Shown here: piece after piece, positions 34,863 through 48,391 of the stretch | Layout: each line of letters begins with the position of its first letter | How positions within the stretch are numbered: position 1 is the stretch's first letter | Assembly (NCBI RefSeq): GCF_000327385.1 | Contig: NW_008710086.1 | Span: forward strand, 1,758,862 to 1,822,861 | DNA: 64,000 nt | Origin: Lottia gigantea | Lineage: Eukaryota > Mollusca > Gastropoda > Lottiidae | Direction: 5' to 3' | Made by a program: the position numbers and the translations under genes | Notes under the pieces: model-generated | Database searches by the model: none | What the model was told of the DNA's origin: nothing | The model's input: only the letters and a program-made list of their open reading frames with translations

Positions 34863-35339
34863 TGTCGAACAAAGAGGACTAAATAGAAACAAAATATGAC
34901 CTCAAACTTGTTCTACGGAATATTGGTCCTAGTGATTTAATATAGCTGGACAGAATTTTTTTTATTTTCAATTAATCAGGTCTGACTTGTTCATCTTCCA
35001 TTTTAATTTTTAAACATCGTCTTGATCTTCTTTGCAAAATTAGAACAAATTCTGAATTGATGTTTAAATCAGTCTCTATACTATTTGTCCCCATGCAAAT
35101 ATTGCCGCCCACCTTGGAACATTGGGCTAGTTACGGGAATGTATTGAAGCCACTTCCATTCTTTGAGTTGCTGCTTCGTTACTTTTACTTTAGCTTCAGC
35201 TGTCACTATCAAGGGGAGAAATCCCATTTTAAATATTAAACTATAGACCGCCCTTGCATGTAGATTAATATAGCATTTTTAATTCATAAGCACCTCGCCA
35301 AATCTTCTGTCATTGAACGTAGCCTTCAAAAAATGCTTC

Positions 35340-35665
35340 TAACAAAATGCTTCTAGTGATTTCACATCGCCTTACCTCATCGAAGACTGACACAATGGGG
35401 GACACATGCTATGGCTGAATTAAAATTTTGGCTACTCTGTGGTGGTGTCATAGTCGCTTGCATAGAGCTTCGTAGAGGTTTCTCTCGAATAATCTTTAGA
35501 AAAAATGAATTGATTTTGTGCATCCTGACACATATATCCTAAAAAAAGGGGAGACATTTAGACTTGTTGAAAATAAAGTGGGGGTACAAATGGGAATGCA
35601 AACTACTTTTCATTTGCACCCCCCCCCCCCCCGCCCTTTTTTCCTACTGGCTCCACCACTGCTCC
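35340..35665 (+). repeat. Dispersed repeat with G/C-rich end (pair with 44745)
   Basis: It shares GGCTGAATTAAAATTTTGGC, catagagc, ttagaaaaaat and gtgggggtacaaatggg with 44765-44930. It ends in a poly-C tract and actggctccaccactg, an hAT-type end like that at 30412. It is a likely non-autonomous DNA element. Confidence 0.5.
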
Positions 35666-37364
35666 TTTCTTAGCCCCAATCCTCAGCCGTTTCTTCCCCC
35701 ACATCAAGGCCATTATTAAACTTTTCTGAAAACTCTTCAAATGATATGAATATAAACAAGGTTCAAGTGAGAACTAATTTCAGTGAGATATTATTATTTA
35801 ACTGTTTGAATTAATCTCCAGAATTATTTTTCCTACTTTAATCATGTTGTCTTCTGAAGAGTGTTTTTCTACGTAGTTTTCTACAGACGGCCTAAACAAC
35901 CTTATTATAGCTGTCGTGTTTTGGGTGTCAAATGAAAATTGTGTTTATTATTGAATTTGTCTAGTTGAGAGTTGATATTTTGAAAGAAATTTGAATAAAG
36001 TACACTTATTCATGAATAGAAAGATGAAATTACTCCGGCGAATAATCCGAGCTCTTTAAAATCTCCTCAGTCAGCCATTGAAGGAGAAAATTGAAATTTC
36101 TTGTTACCTTCACAAAAGATAAACTTAAAACTGGTGTTATAAATAACTGCAAGGAAACGATGGCCTGCTTCTACGGTTCTCGTTATTATGTCAGTGTTTA
36201 ATATAAAGTCCGAAAGGTGCTGATATTACCAGTTTTATAGATAATCTTGATGGAATCTTTTTCTCGAAAACTAAATTCAGATGAATGGAACACTGAAATC
36301 ATCTTACGTTAAATTAAGTTGTCGATAAAAGGCCAATGGTTATCAAAATGTGCGCAAACGTCTATCGACTATCGTCATTAGTCACTCTACTGAGTTTACT
36401 CTCACTGCATCAACAAAGATGAACTTTTCTTAACCCTTAAAGGAGATCAATTTCGCATATTTTTTTATGTAACGTTTGTGGTTCTATTATTTTCTAGCTT
36501 GGCATTGAGAACAGATAGTTTCAAACTTCACGATGATCCTAATGTACATGTAGCTGTCGGTGTAATTAATATATCGACGGCTGTAAGAGCCGATACGTCT
36601 CGGACTAAGCGTTCATAACAATCTTAACCTTTCAATTATAAAACGTCGAGCAATATACAACCCGACAAATAGCGAATATTTAAATTTTACTACTTCTTGT
36701 CTTAGAGTGAAGCTTGGAATCACATGTCACGCGATTTTGATCGTAATATGTTCACAAAACGGAAGGCAGGACTGCTTGAGGCAAACACGACGGTTTCAGA
36801 AACAAGGGTTTATGTCTGAAGCAGCTTTGTAAGGGATTCCTCATTTTTCAAGTCTCTTCGTTTTATATTTACAAATTATTAGATTCATTTTATTTTACAC
36901 ATTCTAGACAATATGCAGTATAAATGCAATTAAAACAGGAAATTTGATGGTACATATGCATAGGACAGGGGACCATTTCACTGTTAAAGCAAGGATTCTG
37001 TCTACGGATATAGAACTTTAGCTATCTGTACTCCTTATCGGAATATAAATCATATTCGCCTTTAGTTACAATGCATTGTTTAGCAAGCATAATAAATTAA
37101 ATATTGCAAGCATATATTGAGCTTTAGAAGCTCCTATCTTGAACTATCAAAATATAAGACCTAATATATCACACCGGAACCTCACATGTAAAACGTTTTA
37201 AACACATTTATCATTATACTTTTAGAACAGTAGTTTTCAACCTTTTTATTTCTATTACCCTTTTTCAGGAGGGGGCGGGGTGAATCGCAGTCCCGAAAGC
37301 AAGTTTTGCGGGCAAAACGCCCCTCCTCGGACGTAAACCTGGCACCCGTCACCGTCATCATTGC
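35666..37364. other. Intergenic, nothing recognised
   Basis: AT-rich. There is a G-rich patch at 37266-37290 and a poorly defined repeat relic around it. No exon is supported on either strand. Confidence 0.5.
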
Positions 37365-37370
37365 TTTATT
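37365..37370 (-). terminator. Candidate polyadenylation signal of the glutamate receptor gene
   Basis: AATAAA on the - strand, about 310 nt after the receptor stop codon. A second candidate is at 37245-37250. Which is used cannot be decided from the sequence. Confidence 0.35.
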
Positions 37371-37680
37371 GCCGCAAATCTAATATCTTCTTCCAGTCAC
37401 TTGGCCTCATTTTCGTTAAAAGCTATTAAAACCACAGCATCGTTTCTCTTAACATATTCGCCGATCTTCAATTTTAACACTTCGACGAATATCGCAAGTT
37501 TTCTGGGCCTCATTTTCCAAAGTGTAAAGGCAATTGGGACATTTTAACTCACAAAATCACTTCTTGTTTAATCATTGGTACCACACAAAATATTTACTTC
37601 TGTATATTTCTCTTGAAACAATCAATTAAAATCTTTTACAGACAGCTAACACCTTTAAACTTATAAACGTTGTCACTGCT

Positions 37681-40600
37681 TTAAAACCCCTCGCTTAGTT
37701 TCTCAGACGGTGCTAAACCATTACTCTTTTTCTTTTTTAAGCAAAATGTCTGCCGTAAATATTCGATTCCAAGCATACTGAGAGCTAAGAAAACACCTAT
37801 CCCCAAAACATAAAAGGCACTCTGTAGCGACAGTAAATCGATAGGCTCAGAATTATTGGTCAATGACCCGCCACAAAATTTTTCTTTTGGCCACCAATTC
37901 TGTTCCCATATTTGAAGAAGACCACTCTCATATATCTTGATCATTCTGAAATAGAAAAGAAAAAGATTTATATCTTACAGCCTTAATCCAGATCTGGTAC
38001 AAAACCAGCTGTTATCTTACAGCCTTAATCCAGATCTGGTACAAAACCAGCTGTTATCTTACAGCCTTAATCCAGATCTGGTACAAAACCAGCTGTTATC
38101 TTACAGCCTTAATCTAGATCTGGTACAAAACCAGCTGTTACTTTACAGCCTAAATCCAGATCTGGTACAAAACCAGCTGTTACTTTACAGCCTAAATCCA
38201 GATCTGGTACAAAACCAGCTGTTATCTTACAGCCTTAATCCAGATCTGGTACAAAACCAGCTGTTATTGTAAGTTAGTTGAAGATACGGAAAAAGATTCT
38301 TTGAATGCCATTAGATGTTTGGCGGGAATAACAAAATTAATGTCCTACCAAATTACCATCAAGGAATAAAAACGATATTGGTGTGGGTCAGGAAGGTAGG
38401 GATGCGCTACAAAAATTCCTTCTCAGGAATATCAAATTCTACGTTTGAAAAACATGGACAAACCGAATCGATTCTAATTTGAAAGAGGGGAATTTGAGAA
38501 CCGAAAACAGTGAACACGGTGAACACAGATAGCACAGAGAACAAATAGTGAGATATCCAATACAGAACACTTTGAAAATGAAACGATATTGACCAAATTT
38601 CAAAACCAAACAATGACGATGAACAGTTAAAAATAATGATACTTACTGATCGGAAAATATACCAGTGAACGGAGAATTATTTGGAAGACCAAGAGCATAA
38701 TGATTAGGGAAGAATCGTTCATTTAGAATATTAATATCACATTGTTGCTCCGACCAGGAGAAGATGGCCGAACCATCATCTATCACAGCATACTCAGAGT
38801 TCATCATCCGGTCAAAATGCACGTTCATATCGGGATGGAGATGATCTGGGTCATCTTTACTAAACTTCTGTACACCTTCCCATACTTTCTGATATGTCTT
38901 TAAGTTGGAATTCTGAAAAGACCAATTTTATCGGGATATATATATGCTGGTTTATCAGTGACGTAACAAGTGTCTTTTTCTTCTATGAGGCCTGTTGGCT
39001 TTCATGGCTTGGGTAGAGTTCCATTTTCTTGAGTTAGAAATCACCATATCACTCCAGCAAAAGTACGTTCTATCATACTGGAATATGATTACATTGTGGC
39101 CAATCGGGTAAAAAAATCTGATACCTGGCCATTGAGCGAGAAGTATTGAACTGAACTCAGAAAGTCAATGGAACACAACAACAAATAAGAAACGAGACGA
39201 CTAAAGGGAAGTAATAAGAATCATTGCAAGACAACAATCATTGTATTTACATGGTAGAAATTTATATGCCTCGCTTAGTTTTTACAAGCAACGTCGAAAA
39301 CAATTGTAAATTGAACATAATAAGCAGATTGATTTGCGATTTTCTATTCTTTCTCTTAATAATACAGTCTATATGAGATTTGAAACGTTGTGTTAAAAAA
39401 TGTCAAAAATAGTATATACTTCTATAACAGTATAGTATTGTGCACAAGGTATATTGATATATTTTTTCTGATATTCATTAACTCACTTGCTCATACAGGC
39501 AGTGTATATCAGCTCTAACACACGCATGTGAAACGTTGAATTGTGTCAGAACAAGTTTATTACTCGTCTTTCTTTAATACAACAACGCACATACCTTAAA
39601 TAAAGTTTCTAAAAAGCTGCCTTGTATATATCCCCAGGAATAATCACTATTGACCATCTCGTCTAGGGTATTAAACGGTACCTTCTTGGTGCCAACTGTC
39701 AGGAAAGCAATCAGGTTGCCACTATAGGTGGCAGCACAAACCATACAGAACAACCACCATGTAGACAGCAACATTCGACCACTGGCTGATTCCGGCATCG
39801 TATGGCCACCTGTAAAATAATAAGTGATCGTCAATAATAAAATTTCAAAATAGCCTTGAGGGTTAACATAATTATCCAGTGTCGTTATATTTGAATTAAC
39901 AACATTCTACCACTGACCAATTCGGACATCGTATGGTCAACAGTAAAACGGTTTTATATTTTCAAAAAATAGTTAAGCGTTAGTTAAAGTATCACTATGG
40001 GGTTTTGGTTTTTATATCCAGTTTTGTTTGGCTTTTACTGGATGATAGAATCTCTTAGTTCCAGACGCCCACGAAAAGGCTAGGTATATAATCTAATTGT
40101 GAAATGAGTTGCCGAAATGAGATGTTCCAAAATTATCTAACAAATAAGCCATTTTATCTCCCCATATAGGTTCTTTTGATACTTACCGTGAGACAATAAG
40201 GCACCGTATAAATACCACAATGTTCTCTGTATGCTGGTCTTCTTTCGTTTAGGATACAGGGCGGTGTAGAAGGGATTGATACATTCTATATAGTACAATA
40301 ATACACCGACACCTAACACAGAACAGAATATACATAATAGAACCTGCCAACTGAACGGGGCCAGCAAGGTGTACCATTTATCACTATTAGGGTCCGGTTT
40401 CCGGAAAAATACAACCGAGTATCCGAAATAATACGGAAATGTAAAGTCCATCACTGCTTCACGTTCGTTGGAAACTGTTACTGCTGCTAGAACCATGTCG
40501 GATTCCTAAAACAAAGAAGCAAAGACAGATGAATTTTGGTGTTTCAAAATTAGCGCGAGTGCCCCTGAAGTGCAGTAAATTGCTATCAGACTCACTTGTT

Positions 40601-43600
40601 ACTTTCTTCAAATACTCGACTAAGTAAAGAACGCACATATTCGATTTCGGTATCGACTATCTAAACGACTTTTAGCTGATATCACCCTCCGACAAATGGT
40701 CTGTCCAACTCATATAATCATATGTGATAAGCCCTTTTTTAAGAGAAACATGCTGTTTGGTCATTAAGATCAAGACTAAGACTATTATTATACATCGTAA
40801 AGCGTTCATTTACATCAAGGCTTTGATTTGGGCTTTAAATGGCGCTTTACAAAAACACAAACAAAGCAAGTGAAGGACATTATAAGCAGCCACATTCAAG
40901 GCGCCATGTTTGTTTGATAATCCATTTAGCCACAATATAAAACGTTCAACCTACATGTTTAGCAACTTGTCCAATCAGTCCAGTCCATTCACCGTCTCTA
41001 AATCTTCCCCATTCCCCATCTGGTGGTTCCACCATTTTAAATCTGAAAAAGATAACAGAGCTCCTGGGTTTTTATAAGACTTTCTCCAATACATGAAATT
41101 TTCCCCACACACTGTTCAAACAAATGTGTGTGATAAACCTGAAGAGCATATTCTAAAAATCGTCCAAAACTATTCAGTACCAGAAAAAATCATGTGACAT
41201 ACAGGGGCGACTTACTTCAAACCAATCAAATAGTAATCAAATTTCCCCCACAGCATGTTCAAACAAATTTTTGCGGTAAACCTAAAGACCTTTTTGAAAT
41301 TGCTCAAACCTATGGTAGCGAACATTTATCTGTTTTGGAGCGACCACATTACGTATGGTAATTTAAAGGAATATGTATCTGATTTAGGGCCACATTACGC
41401 TTCCATCTGGTTATTACAAACCAGTAATTCTAACTTACGTGAAATTCAAAGAAACAGCTAGTTCCAAGAGTAAATCCATACACAGACCACTGTATTCAGC
41501 TGAACCGTTTACTTCTTTCTTTATCATAAACGGTGACCACTGTAATAAAAGAAGCGAGTGTTGTGATATAAAAAACGGTAAGGAAGAGTTGGTTTAGACT
41601 GCTAGGGATATAAGATACCATTTATCCAAGATCGCAACTCATCATTTTCATCAAGTCGCATATTTACCTACCTTTTATTCATTTTCTTTCTTTTGAAAAC
41701 GACAAATTCGTCTCAAGTGCTCTCTTAATAATAACCTCGTTTGTGTACAGTAAACTAAAAATATGATTAAGGTTGGTTTTTTCGATATTTGTAGCATCTG
41801 TTAATTAGTTTACAAATGAAATTGCTAATGGTTTTTTGACGTCTAAATAAATGTTTGACAGAAGGAAACTGAGTCTATTTCTCTGAATTATAAAATGTTA
41901 AAAGGTTTATTAACTAACCGCGAGAGTGGCAACTTGAAATAGTCGTTGATTGAAACCAAATTTAGTATTAGGAAAGATGGCGGAGTAATCTATTTCAGTT
42001 CCCTGAACTATATTGCTCACTGCACGTGTAAATCCTGGTTTCCATAGTAACGTACCGATACATGGCTTCGTTTTGATGGACGGGTTCTTTAATATCTGAA
42101 AACAAATAAGAGTAACAAATGGAAATGCGTCCTACTTTTTTTCAATTTTAGTGATGGATCAATCAGATGAATTGAATGGTAAAATTAGTTTTATTTTAGT
42201 GTTGGTGAAAGAGGATCTTCTGGATTAGAATTCCCAATCATTTTAAGGTATATCAGCCGAAACAAAAACTATCAGAGCACACGAAAAATACAACTTGATA
42301 CATTTCCTTCATAGTATAGTTCACCACAGGGAATGTCTCTTTTCAAAGCTCCCGTATACCAACAAATACATAATATATAGATTTATAAATCCCCTTCATT
42401 GCATCGCTGTATTATTGTCTGTTATCAATTAAACAATGTCTTACTGATATTATCTCTGATTTGAGATAACCATCAACAGTCACGTGACCAGAGTATTCTA
42501 GTTCCGGTTCATCGTCAATCTTCTCCAATGCAGCCTCTATTACATACGGTAACACCTGAGAAACATTAGAAGCTGATTAATATTAAAATCTGAATTCATC
42601 GACAATGGCAATAGAAATATTGTGTTAATCCTTAGACTTACAGACGTAACACTAACCAATTTCAATACCTCACAGAGCTCAATATGATTAAAATGCAAAT
42701 CTGATGTTTGCTTTCGCTGTTTTTCGGATGGTTACTCCAAGATCTTGAATGTTTTTGTCAGAATATGCAACTTAGACTTAAGTCTTTTTGGGAACCATGA
42801 AATACACGAACAAAACTTTTCAAGGACAAGGAGCTTTGCATCCACAAACAATTCCAGGCCTCTAATACGATATACACACTAAAAAAGATAAACATTTTCA
42901 AACCAACCTGTTTAATTGAAGTGGTATAACATTCATGATAACTAGGACCAGTAAGGGCGGCTATATTATCAATGGTAATTCCTGAATTCTCCAGAAAATC
43001 TTGGTCGTATCCATAATTCGAGATTAACCATTTTGAATCGTGACGAATAGAAGTTTTATTATCATTGGTTAGATCAAAATTATTGGCCTGAAATAACGTT
43101 TTGTAGTGTTAAAATAAAAGAACAATTGAAATCATGTCGTTGATGAAAAACGTTGTCAGGTGAAGGGTTGGGCGTGCTATGGCAATGTCTCCAGTGAAAT
43201 GTCGCACGCTAGCTTAATATCCAAACTGACTCTCAATCATTAACAGCTGGAGAAGATCGAATCTTTCCGTCTGTTCAATTAGCTCAGCATAGTTCTATGG
43301 ACAATGAAGACCTTTACTACAAAAAGCCCAATCACAATGACCTATATGAACCAGTTGAGAATGTGTCAATGGAAAACATAAAAATGCAACAATATTGGTC
43401 AAGTTTGTTCCTCAATATCCACAGAAACCAGAAAGGAATAGATATGTTTAATCTGAGAAAGATCATCCCCAAGAGGTATGACTAAGTACCAACTGACAGA
43501 AAGAATCGTCTGGCTCTCAATCTTTAAATGCCTCTTTCTTCGTAAGGTCGAAATTCCAAAACTAAGCATGTTCTTACCTCGTGAAGAATAAGCCTTACAC

Positions 43601-46600
43601 AACCTAAAGAGCACATCAAGACCACGTTTAATTCTTCCCTATTGAAGAGATTATAGGTAGCGCTGAGGCCAGGGTAAGGGAGGTAATGTGATTCTGTATT
43701 GTTTATGGTGAGGATTGTAAATTTTATACCAGTAGTCGATAGCTCCTCTGCTAACATCATAGTCTCGTGTTCTACAATAGAATAAAATGATTGTAGGACA
43801 TGAAATGGAGTTTTCCGTCCGACCTTTCCGAGGATTGGGTACAGACGTAGGAGGTAGGGATATCAGTGGATAGCACTCGAATACATTAGTGCTTAGAGAT
43901 AAAAGAAAAGCGGTTTTCCAGTACGAGACTTACTGACTCGTAGCTTGTTCAGGTGGATTCTCATCTGAAGCGAAACTCAACCCTGCAAATCAAGAGTGGA
44001 TCAATAAATAATCTTTTCCATGGGCCATGCAGGCTTTAGGTCTAAATCACCACAATGTAAGACAATTAACTAATGGAACAAAACCTCGGTCAATTGTAAC
44101 CAAATATGTTTTCACAGCGTAGGTAATATACATCTATCGTTTCGGTTGGGTTTTATTTCACATTGAAAAGAGTCACATTTGATGAAAGATATGAGAGTAT
44201 AGCATATAGCATATAAAACAAAGCAAGTCAACCGTTATACAGAGTAAAATCAGATTAAAATCTCGGTGGTTTCGTGAGAACCATCTGCGACTCTTGACTA
44301 TCCTTGACTATGTACGTGTGTCGTTATAAAGAAGTAAAATAAATGTTTCCATAATTTGCAGAAGCAATGAGGTCGAATATACTTCACATTTATCATTAGT
44401 GTGTGATGGTAAGACTATCAAGGAAACGTTTTTAACCTCCTTTCTGATGGCACCCGAGAACCAGTAGTTTATACGCCCAGCCATATTGTTTACAGCCTTT
44501 CTTCGAAGGCTCTCATTGTTGTATTCGAGGGCGTACAATCCAATCAAATTGCTGCATTCCCGTGCAACAAGAAAAGTGACAGATGATGTCACGGTATTAG
44601 AAGGATTTGACACTGTTAGATGTATCTGGGTAGAAGAATTTGTCTTCACAATGCCTACTGACCTTTCCTCAAAAATCTACTGTCGACTCCCTCCTCAGTG
44701 TCGGCGTCAGCCTTCCGAGACTTGGGGTACAAATAGGGGGCAGACTAACTCAATGGGGTAACAACTGTTGAGGCTGAATTAAAATTTTGGTTACTCTGTC
44801 TTAGTCTCAAGCCTCTCATAGAGCGTCTTAGAGGTTCTCTCAAGGACATTGTAGAAAAAATAAATCGATCGAGTTGGAGAAAACTGGGGGTACAATTGGG
44901 GGTGTAAACCATTTTTCTAGGAGGGCAAATGCCCCCCTGTACCCGAACTTTCGCCGCCATTGTCCCTCTTGGATTGTAACAAGTGCGATCAATGAAACTT
45001 ACCAGTATATACATCACAAATTATAACTAATCGTGTCCAGTCTAGATTAGTAATAATACTATATAAAATATCTTTCTCTCCCCTCGTCATGGCTTCTTCA
45101 CTGTCACAGAATTCAAAATCACTCGCTGTTAATTTCGTTTTCCGTTTTCTCGTTTCTTCTTCTAAAATCGGAGCCAGACCCTTTTCTTCCCGCCATTTAT
45201 TGGGATTTCTCTGACGCGGGAAACGTATTATAGGGGATTCAGGGATACGCAGACGTTGAGCTTGTTGTAATAGAAAATCGATGTCGTCGTTCACTATTAA
45301 CATATCGGAAGTATTGTACATGGACGATGCTGAAATAAATCAAACAAGACATTAAAAAGCAATCTGCATCTTAAAACATTGTGAACTGACGATATTCTTT
45401 TGACTTAACAATGTAACTGTAGACATATTTATTGGGCATTACCGGTGTAGCCATGTTATAATTGATGAGTCTATACTGAATTCAAGATGACACAATCTTT
45501 ATGTAATTACGGCATTAAACAAGAGGTCCGCTTATCTTTATTATAAGAGTCCCATTGATCTTTTTTAGACTCCCATTCCTCAATCTTACACCGTATCTGT
45601 TCATCTGTCGGGTACATGAAAAGTAATGACATACGTGGATCAGTTAAAAGCCTTAACTGAACACATGAGATGGTTTCAGATCTGTTATACACAGATTTTC
45701 TTAATTAGGAAACCTTCTGAGTGTACGGTATGAATATACCTAAATAACATAATTATGGGAAGATTGGAGTCTTCAGTCATTTATTCGATTGGCTTTTGAA
45801 GGGGTCACGTTAAACAGTAAGAAGGTCTTGGTTAGATTCTTGATTCAGTATAAACTCATCAATAGGGTCTAATGACATGGCAACACCGGTAGTTTGTCAG
45901 ATAGAAATAGAAAAAAATAATTGTGCAAAAGATACATTACATTAGTAAATAGACATTTCTTCATAACACTCACGTTTGGCTCAAATATCCTACCATAGTG
46001 ACTGTTATTTTAGTGTGATTAGACATAAGTCAATTAACTGAAAGTTTAGCACCTTGGACAAATACAAATTATTGTCAACTGAAGCTATCTTATGGTCAAA
46101 TGAACAGTGCTATTGGCGCGAAAAAATCAAAAAATGTACCTGCAGTCAAAACTGAAAATGGTTCATGCACACTTGATGTAAACCAAACTATATCAACGTG
46201 GAATGACGTCACATTATATCCAGTACAGTTGATCTTCATACACGGGTCGATAGAAACTTTACCACTGTCCATATAAGGCGATGTTGCCGCTGAAAAAGGA
46301 GTAAATTATTGGTTGGAAACATTTTAAATATAGAACAGCCAATGCAAACGAATTTTATGACGTCCTGGTTACTTCTGGAAAGTGTAAAGCTAAAAGTGGA
46401 TACTCAATAAATCAGCTGCACTTATTATTCCAGTCAACTCAGCTGTAAATGGGTATTGGATAAGTTATATTTGCTCATTTTTGAAGTGGATCTAGTTGTA
46501 AATGGTTACTGAAAAAATAACTTTTCCTTATTATTCCATTCGACCCAACTGCCATGGGTACTGATAAGTTTCTTTCCTCACTTTCAAATATATTCAGCTG

Positions 46601-46844
46601 CAATCCGTTCCTGAATAAGTCATTCCAGTCGACCTAGCAGTCAATGGATACGGATAATGCATAAAAAGCTCTCAAGAGATTTGACCAAGGACGAGCCGAT
46701 AGACATGTTCATCGAGAACCTTTCTTTGTATTATATAAAGTAAGACTATTTACCTAATTCAAGCGATAGTTCCTTAGAACTGAAACCAGTTTGAAACCAA
46801 ATCATTATGAAAAGCCATACATAAACCGGTTGTATAAACCGCAT
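37681..46844 (-). CDS. Ionotropic glutamate receptor (IR/iGluR family subunit)
   Basis: Ligand-gated cation channel subunit, 827 aa, from 13 exons: 46754-46844, 46140-46289, 45003-45329, 43578-43771, 42908-43087, 42445-42555, 41919-42095, 41439-41539, 40955-41042, 40187-40505, 39595-39809, 38647-38912, 37681-37945. All junctions are GT-AG and phases agree. The domains are a signal peptide (MRFIQPVYVWLFIMIW), an amino-terminal domain (about 25-395) and S1 (about 400-520) with the ligand arginine at Arg488 (SNEREAVMDF). TM1 (526-546), a pore loop (567-580) and TM3 with gate motif YSGNLIAFLTV (608-618, classical SYTANLAAFLT) follow, then S2, TM4 (783-801) and a short basic tail. Asp697 stands where AMPA/kainate receptors have the binding Glu, as in NMDA subunits. 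The proline before the TVS motif and the S2 Ser/Thr pair are not conserved. A divergent protostome IR-like subunit fits; its ligand is unknown. Confidence 0.93.
37971..38275. repeat. 42-bp minisatellite (7 units) in the receptor's last intron
   Basis: The unit is TTATCTTACAGCCTTAATCC, agatctggtacaaaaccagc, tg. Copies are almost identical (ctttacagcctaaatcc variants in two), so it is young or homogenised. Each unit contains the 10-bp palindrome CCAGATCTGG. Read in gene direction, each unit also offers CTGTAAGATAA, a cryptic splice donor. Confidence 0.95.
44490..44600. mobile_element. Foldback MITE family 1, half copy in receptor intron 3
   Basis: GGGCGTACAATCCAATCAAA, ttgctgcattcccgtgc and aacaagaaaagtga match the right half of the family (compare 7060-7088 and 51735-51795). 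It lies between receptor exons 3 and 4. Frames of 91 and 113 codons on opposite strands here come from it. Confidence 0.55.
44745..44970 (+). repeat. Dispersed repeat (pair with 35340) in receptor intron 3
   Basis: GAGGCTGAATTAAAATTTTG, gttactctgtcttag, agagcgtcttagaggttctc and gggggtacaattggg run parallel to 35410-35600. It ends in a C-rich stretch and gaactttcgccgccattg, the degraded end of the element. Confidence 0.5.
45507..45692 (-). other. Protein-like open frame in receptor intron 2, unassigned
   Basis: A 61-codon frame on the gene strand has charged, Trp-containing, exon-like composition (CKIEEWESKKDQWDSYNKDK). It has a CAG before TTAAGG and a GTAAGA inside, but these do not match the phase of the flanking exons (exon 2 ends and exon 3 starts within a codon). 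It may be a relic or optional exon, or chance. Confidence 0.2.
46425..46690 (+). repeat. Decayed tandem of a SINE-tail block in receptor intron 1
   Basis: Four diverged copies of a roughly 60-bp block follow one another: ttccagtcaactcagctgta, then a gatctagttgtaaatgg version, ttccattcgacccaactgcc, and ATTCCAGTCGACCTAGCAGT. Each is followed by a tgg(g/t)ta and gataa motif. The block is the same one found in the SINE copies at 26990 and 51955. Confidence 0.5.
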
Positions 46845-47013
46845 CTTCTATTGGTCACGTCTGAAATGGATAAACGAACAATGATAACAACGGAATACAA
46901 AGTAGCATCTAACACATGAATACATGACATATTTGTTTCTTTTTCTTGGAGTTCTTGGTGAGTTGGTTAAAAGACGTTGAACCTATTAAAAGTGCAATAA
47001 CTTTGACAACAGG

Positions 47014-47975
47014 CCACTCAATACATCAATTGTAGAGCGATATAGAAATACCACAGTTAAAATAGTGCTCAATACATCAATTGTAGAGCGATATAGAAAT
47101 ACCACAGTTAAAATAGTGCTCAATACATCAATTGTAGAGCGATATAGAAGTACCACTGTTAAAATAGTGCTAAATACATCAATTGTATAGCGATATAGAA
47201 ATACCACAGTTAAAATAGTGCTCAATACATCAATTGTAGAGCGATATAGAAATACCACAGTTAAAATAGTGCTCAATACATCAATTGTAGAGCGATATAG
47301 AAATACCACAGTTAAAATAGTGCTCAATACATCAATTGTAGAGCGATATAGAAATACCACAGTTAAAATAGTGCTCAATACATCAATTGTAGGGAGATAT
47401 AGAAATACCACTGTTAAAATAGTGCTCAAAATATCAATAGTAGAGTGATATAGAAATACCACTGTTAAAATAGTGCTCAATACATCAATTGTAGAGAGAT
47501 ATAGAAATACCACTGTTAAAATAGTGCTCAATACATCAATTGTAGAGAGATATAGAAATACCACTGTTAAAATAGTGCTCAATATATCAATTGTAGAGTG
47601 ATATAGAAATACCACTGTTAAAATAGTGCTCAATACATCAATTGTAGAGTGATATAGAAATACCACTGTTAAAATAGTGCTCAATACATCAATTGTAGTG
47701 CAATATAGAAATACCACAGTTAAAATAGTGCTCAATACATCAATTGTAGAGTGATATAGAAATACCACAGTTAAAATAGTGCTCAATATATCACTGTTAA
47801 AATAGTGCTCAGTACGTCAATTGTAGAGCAATATAGAAATACCACTGTTAAAATAGTGCTCAATACATCAATTGTAGAGTGATATAGAAATACCATTGTT
47901 AAAATAGTGATCAATACATCAATTGTAGAGCGATATAGAAATATTATTGTTAAAATAGTGCTCAATACACCAACA
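47014..47975. repeat. 51-bp minisatellite (about 19 units) in the receptor 5' UTR intron
   Basis: The unit is GCTCAATACATCAATTGTAG, agcgatatagaaataccaca, gttaaaatagt. Since 51 is a multiple of three, a 266-codon frame (STILTVVFLYHSTIDVL repeats) runs through the - strand. It is a repeat artefact. Units at the right end (47780-47975) are more diverged, and one is shortened. Confidence 0.95.
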
Positions 47976-48391
47976 TAGAAATATTAAAACATGACCTGAA
48001 ACATGTTGTTAATCAAGAGTTTCACGATGTGCGATCTTCAGACAACTGATCTATTTCAGCCTGTGACTCTATCAGTTTCTGTTTTAATATGTTTAGATTA
48101 TTTGTTATACAAATAGTATGATTGCCTTAGATAATATTATGTTAATATTCACTATTGTAACATTGGAGTTTAATGTACAAATCCATGTTGAAAATTTACT
48201 TAAGACGTTAAAACGTGACATCAATAAGTTTTATATTGTTGTTTCAACTAGTTTGTTTTAGAATTATTGAACGTACGCCGGAGATGAAATATACTAGTTG
48301 TACCTACTTGACAATGTAACAACAAATTAAAAAGGAACTTTCTACTTCCACATCCTGTAGGGTAGAATACAATGGCTCAAACTATCATAGG
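47976..48391. other. Receptor 5' UTR intron, nothing recognised
   Basis: AT-rich unique sequence between the 51-bp array and a G/C-richer MITE-like piece. Confidence 0.45.

Noticed and set aside
44308-44761. 113- and 91-codon frames in receptor intron 3
   Set aside because: They overlap a foldback MITE fragment, and the receptor exons on both sides join in phase without them.
46986-47786. 266-codon hydrophobic open frame on the - strand
   Set aside because: It runs through the 51-bp minisatellite, whose period is a multiple of three; it has no unique coding flank and no gene context.
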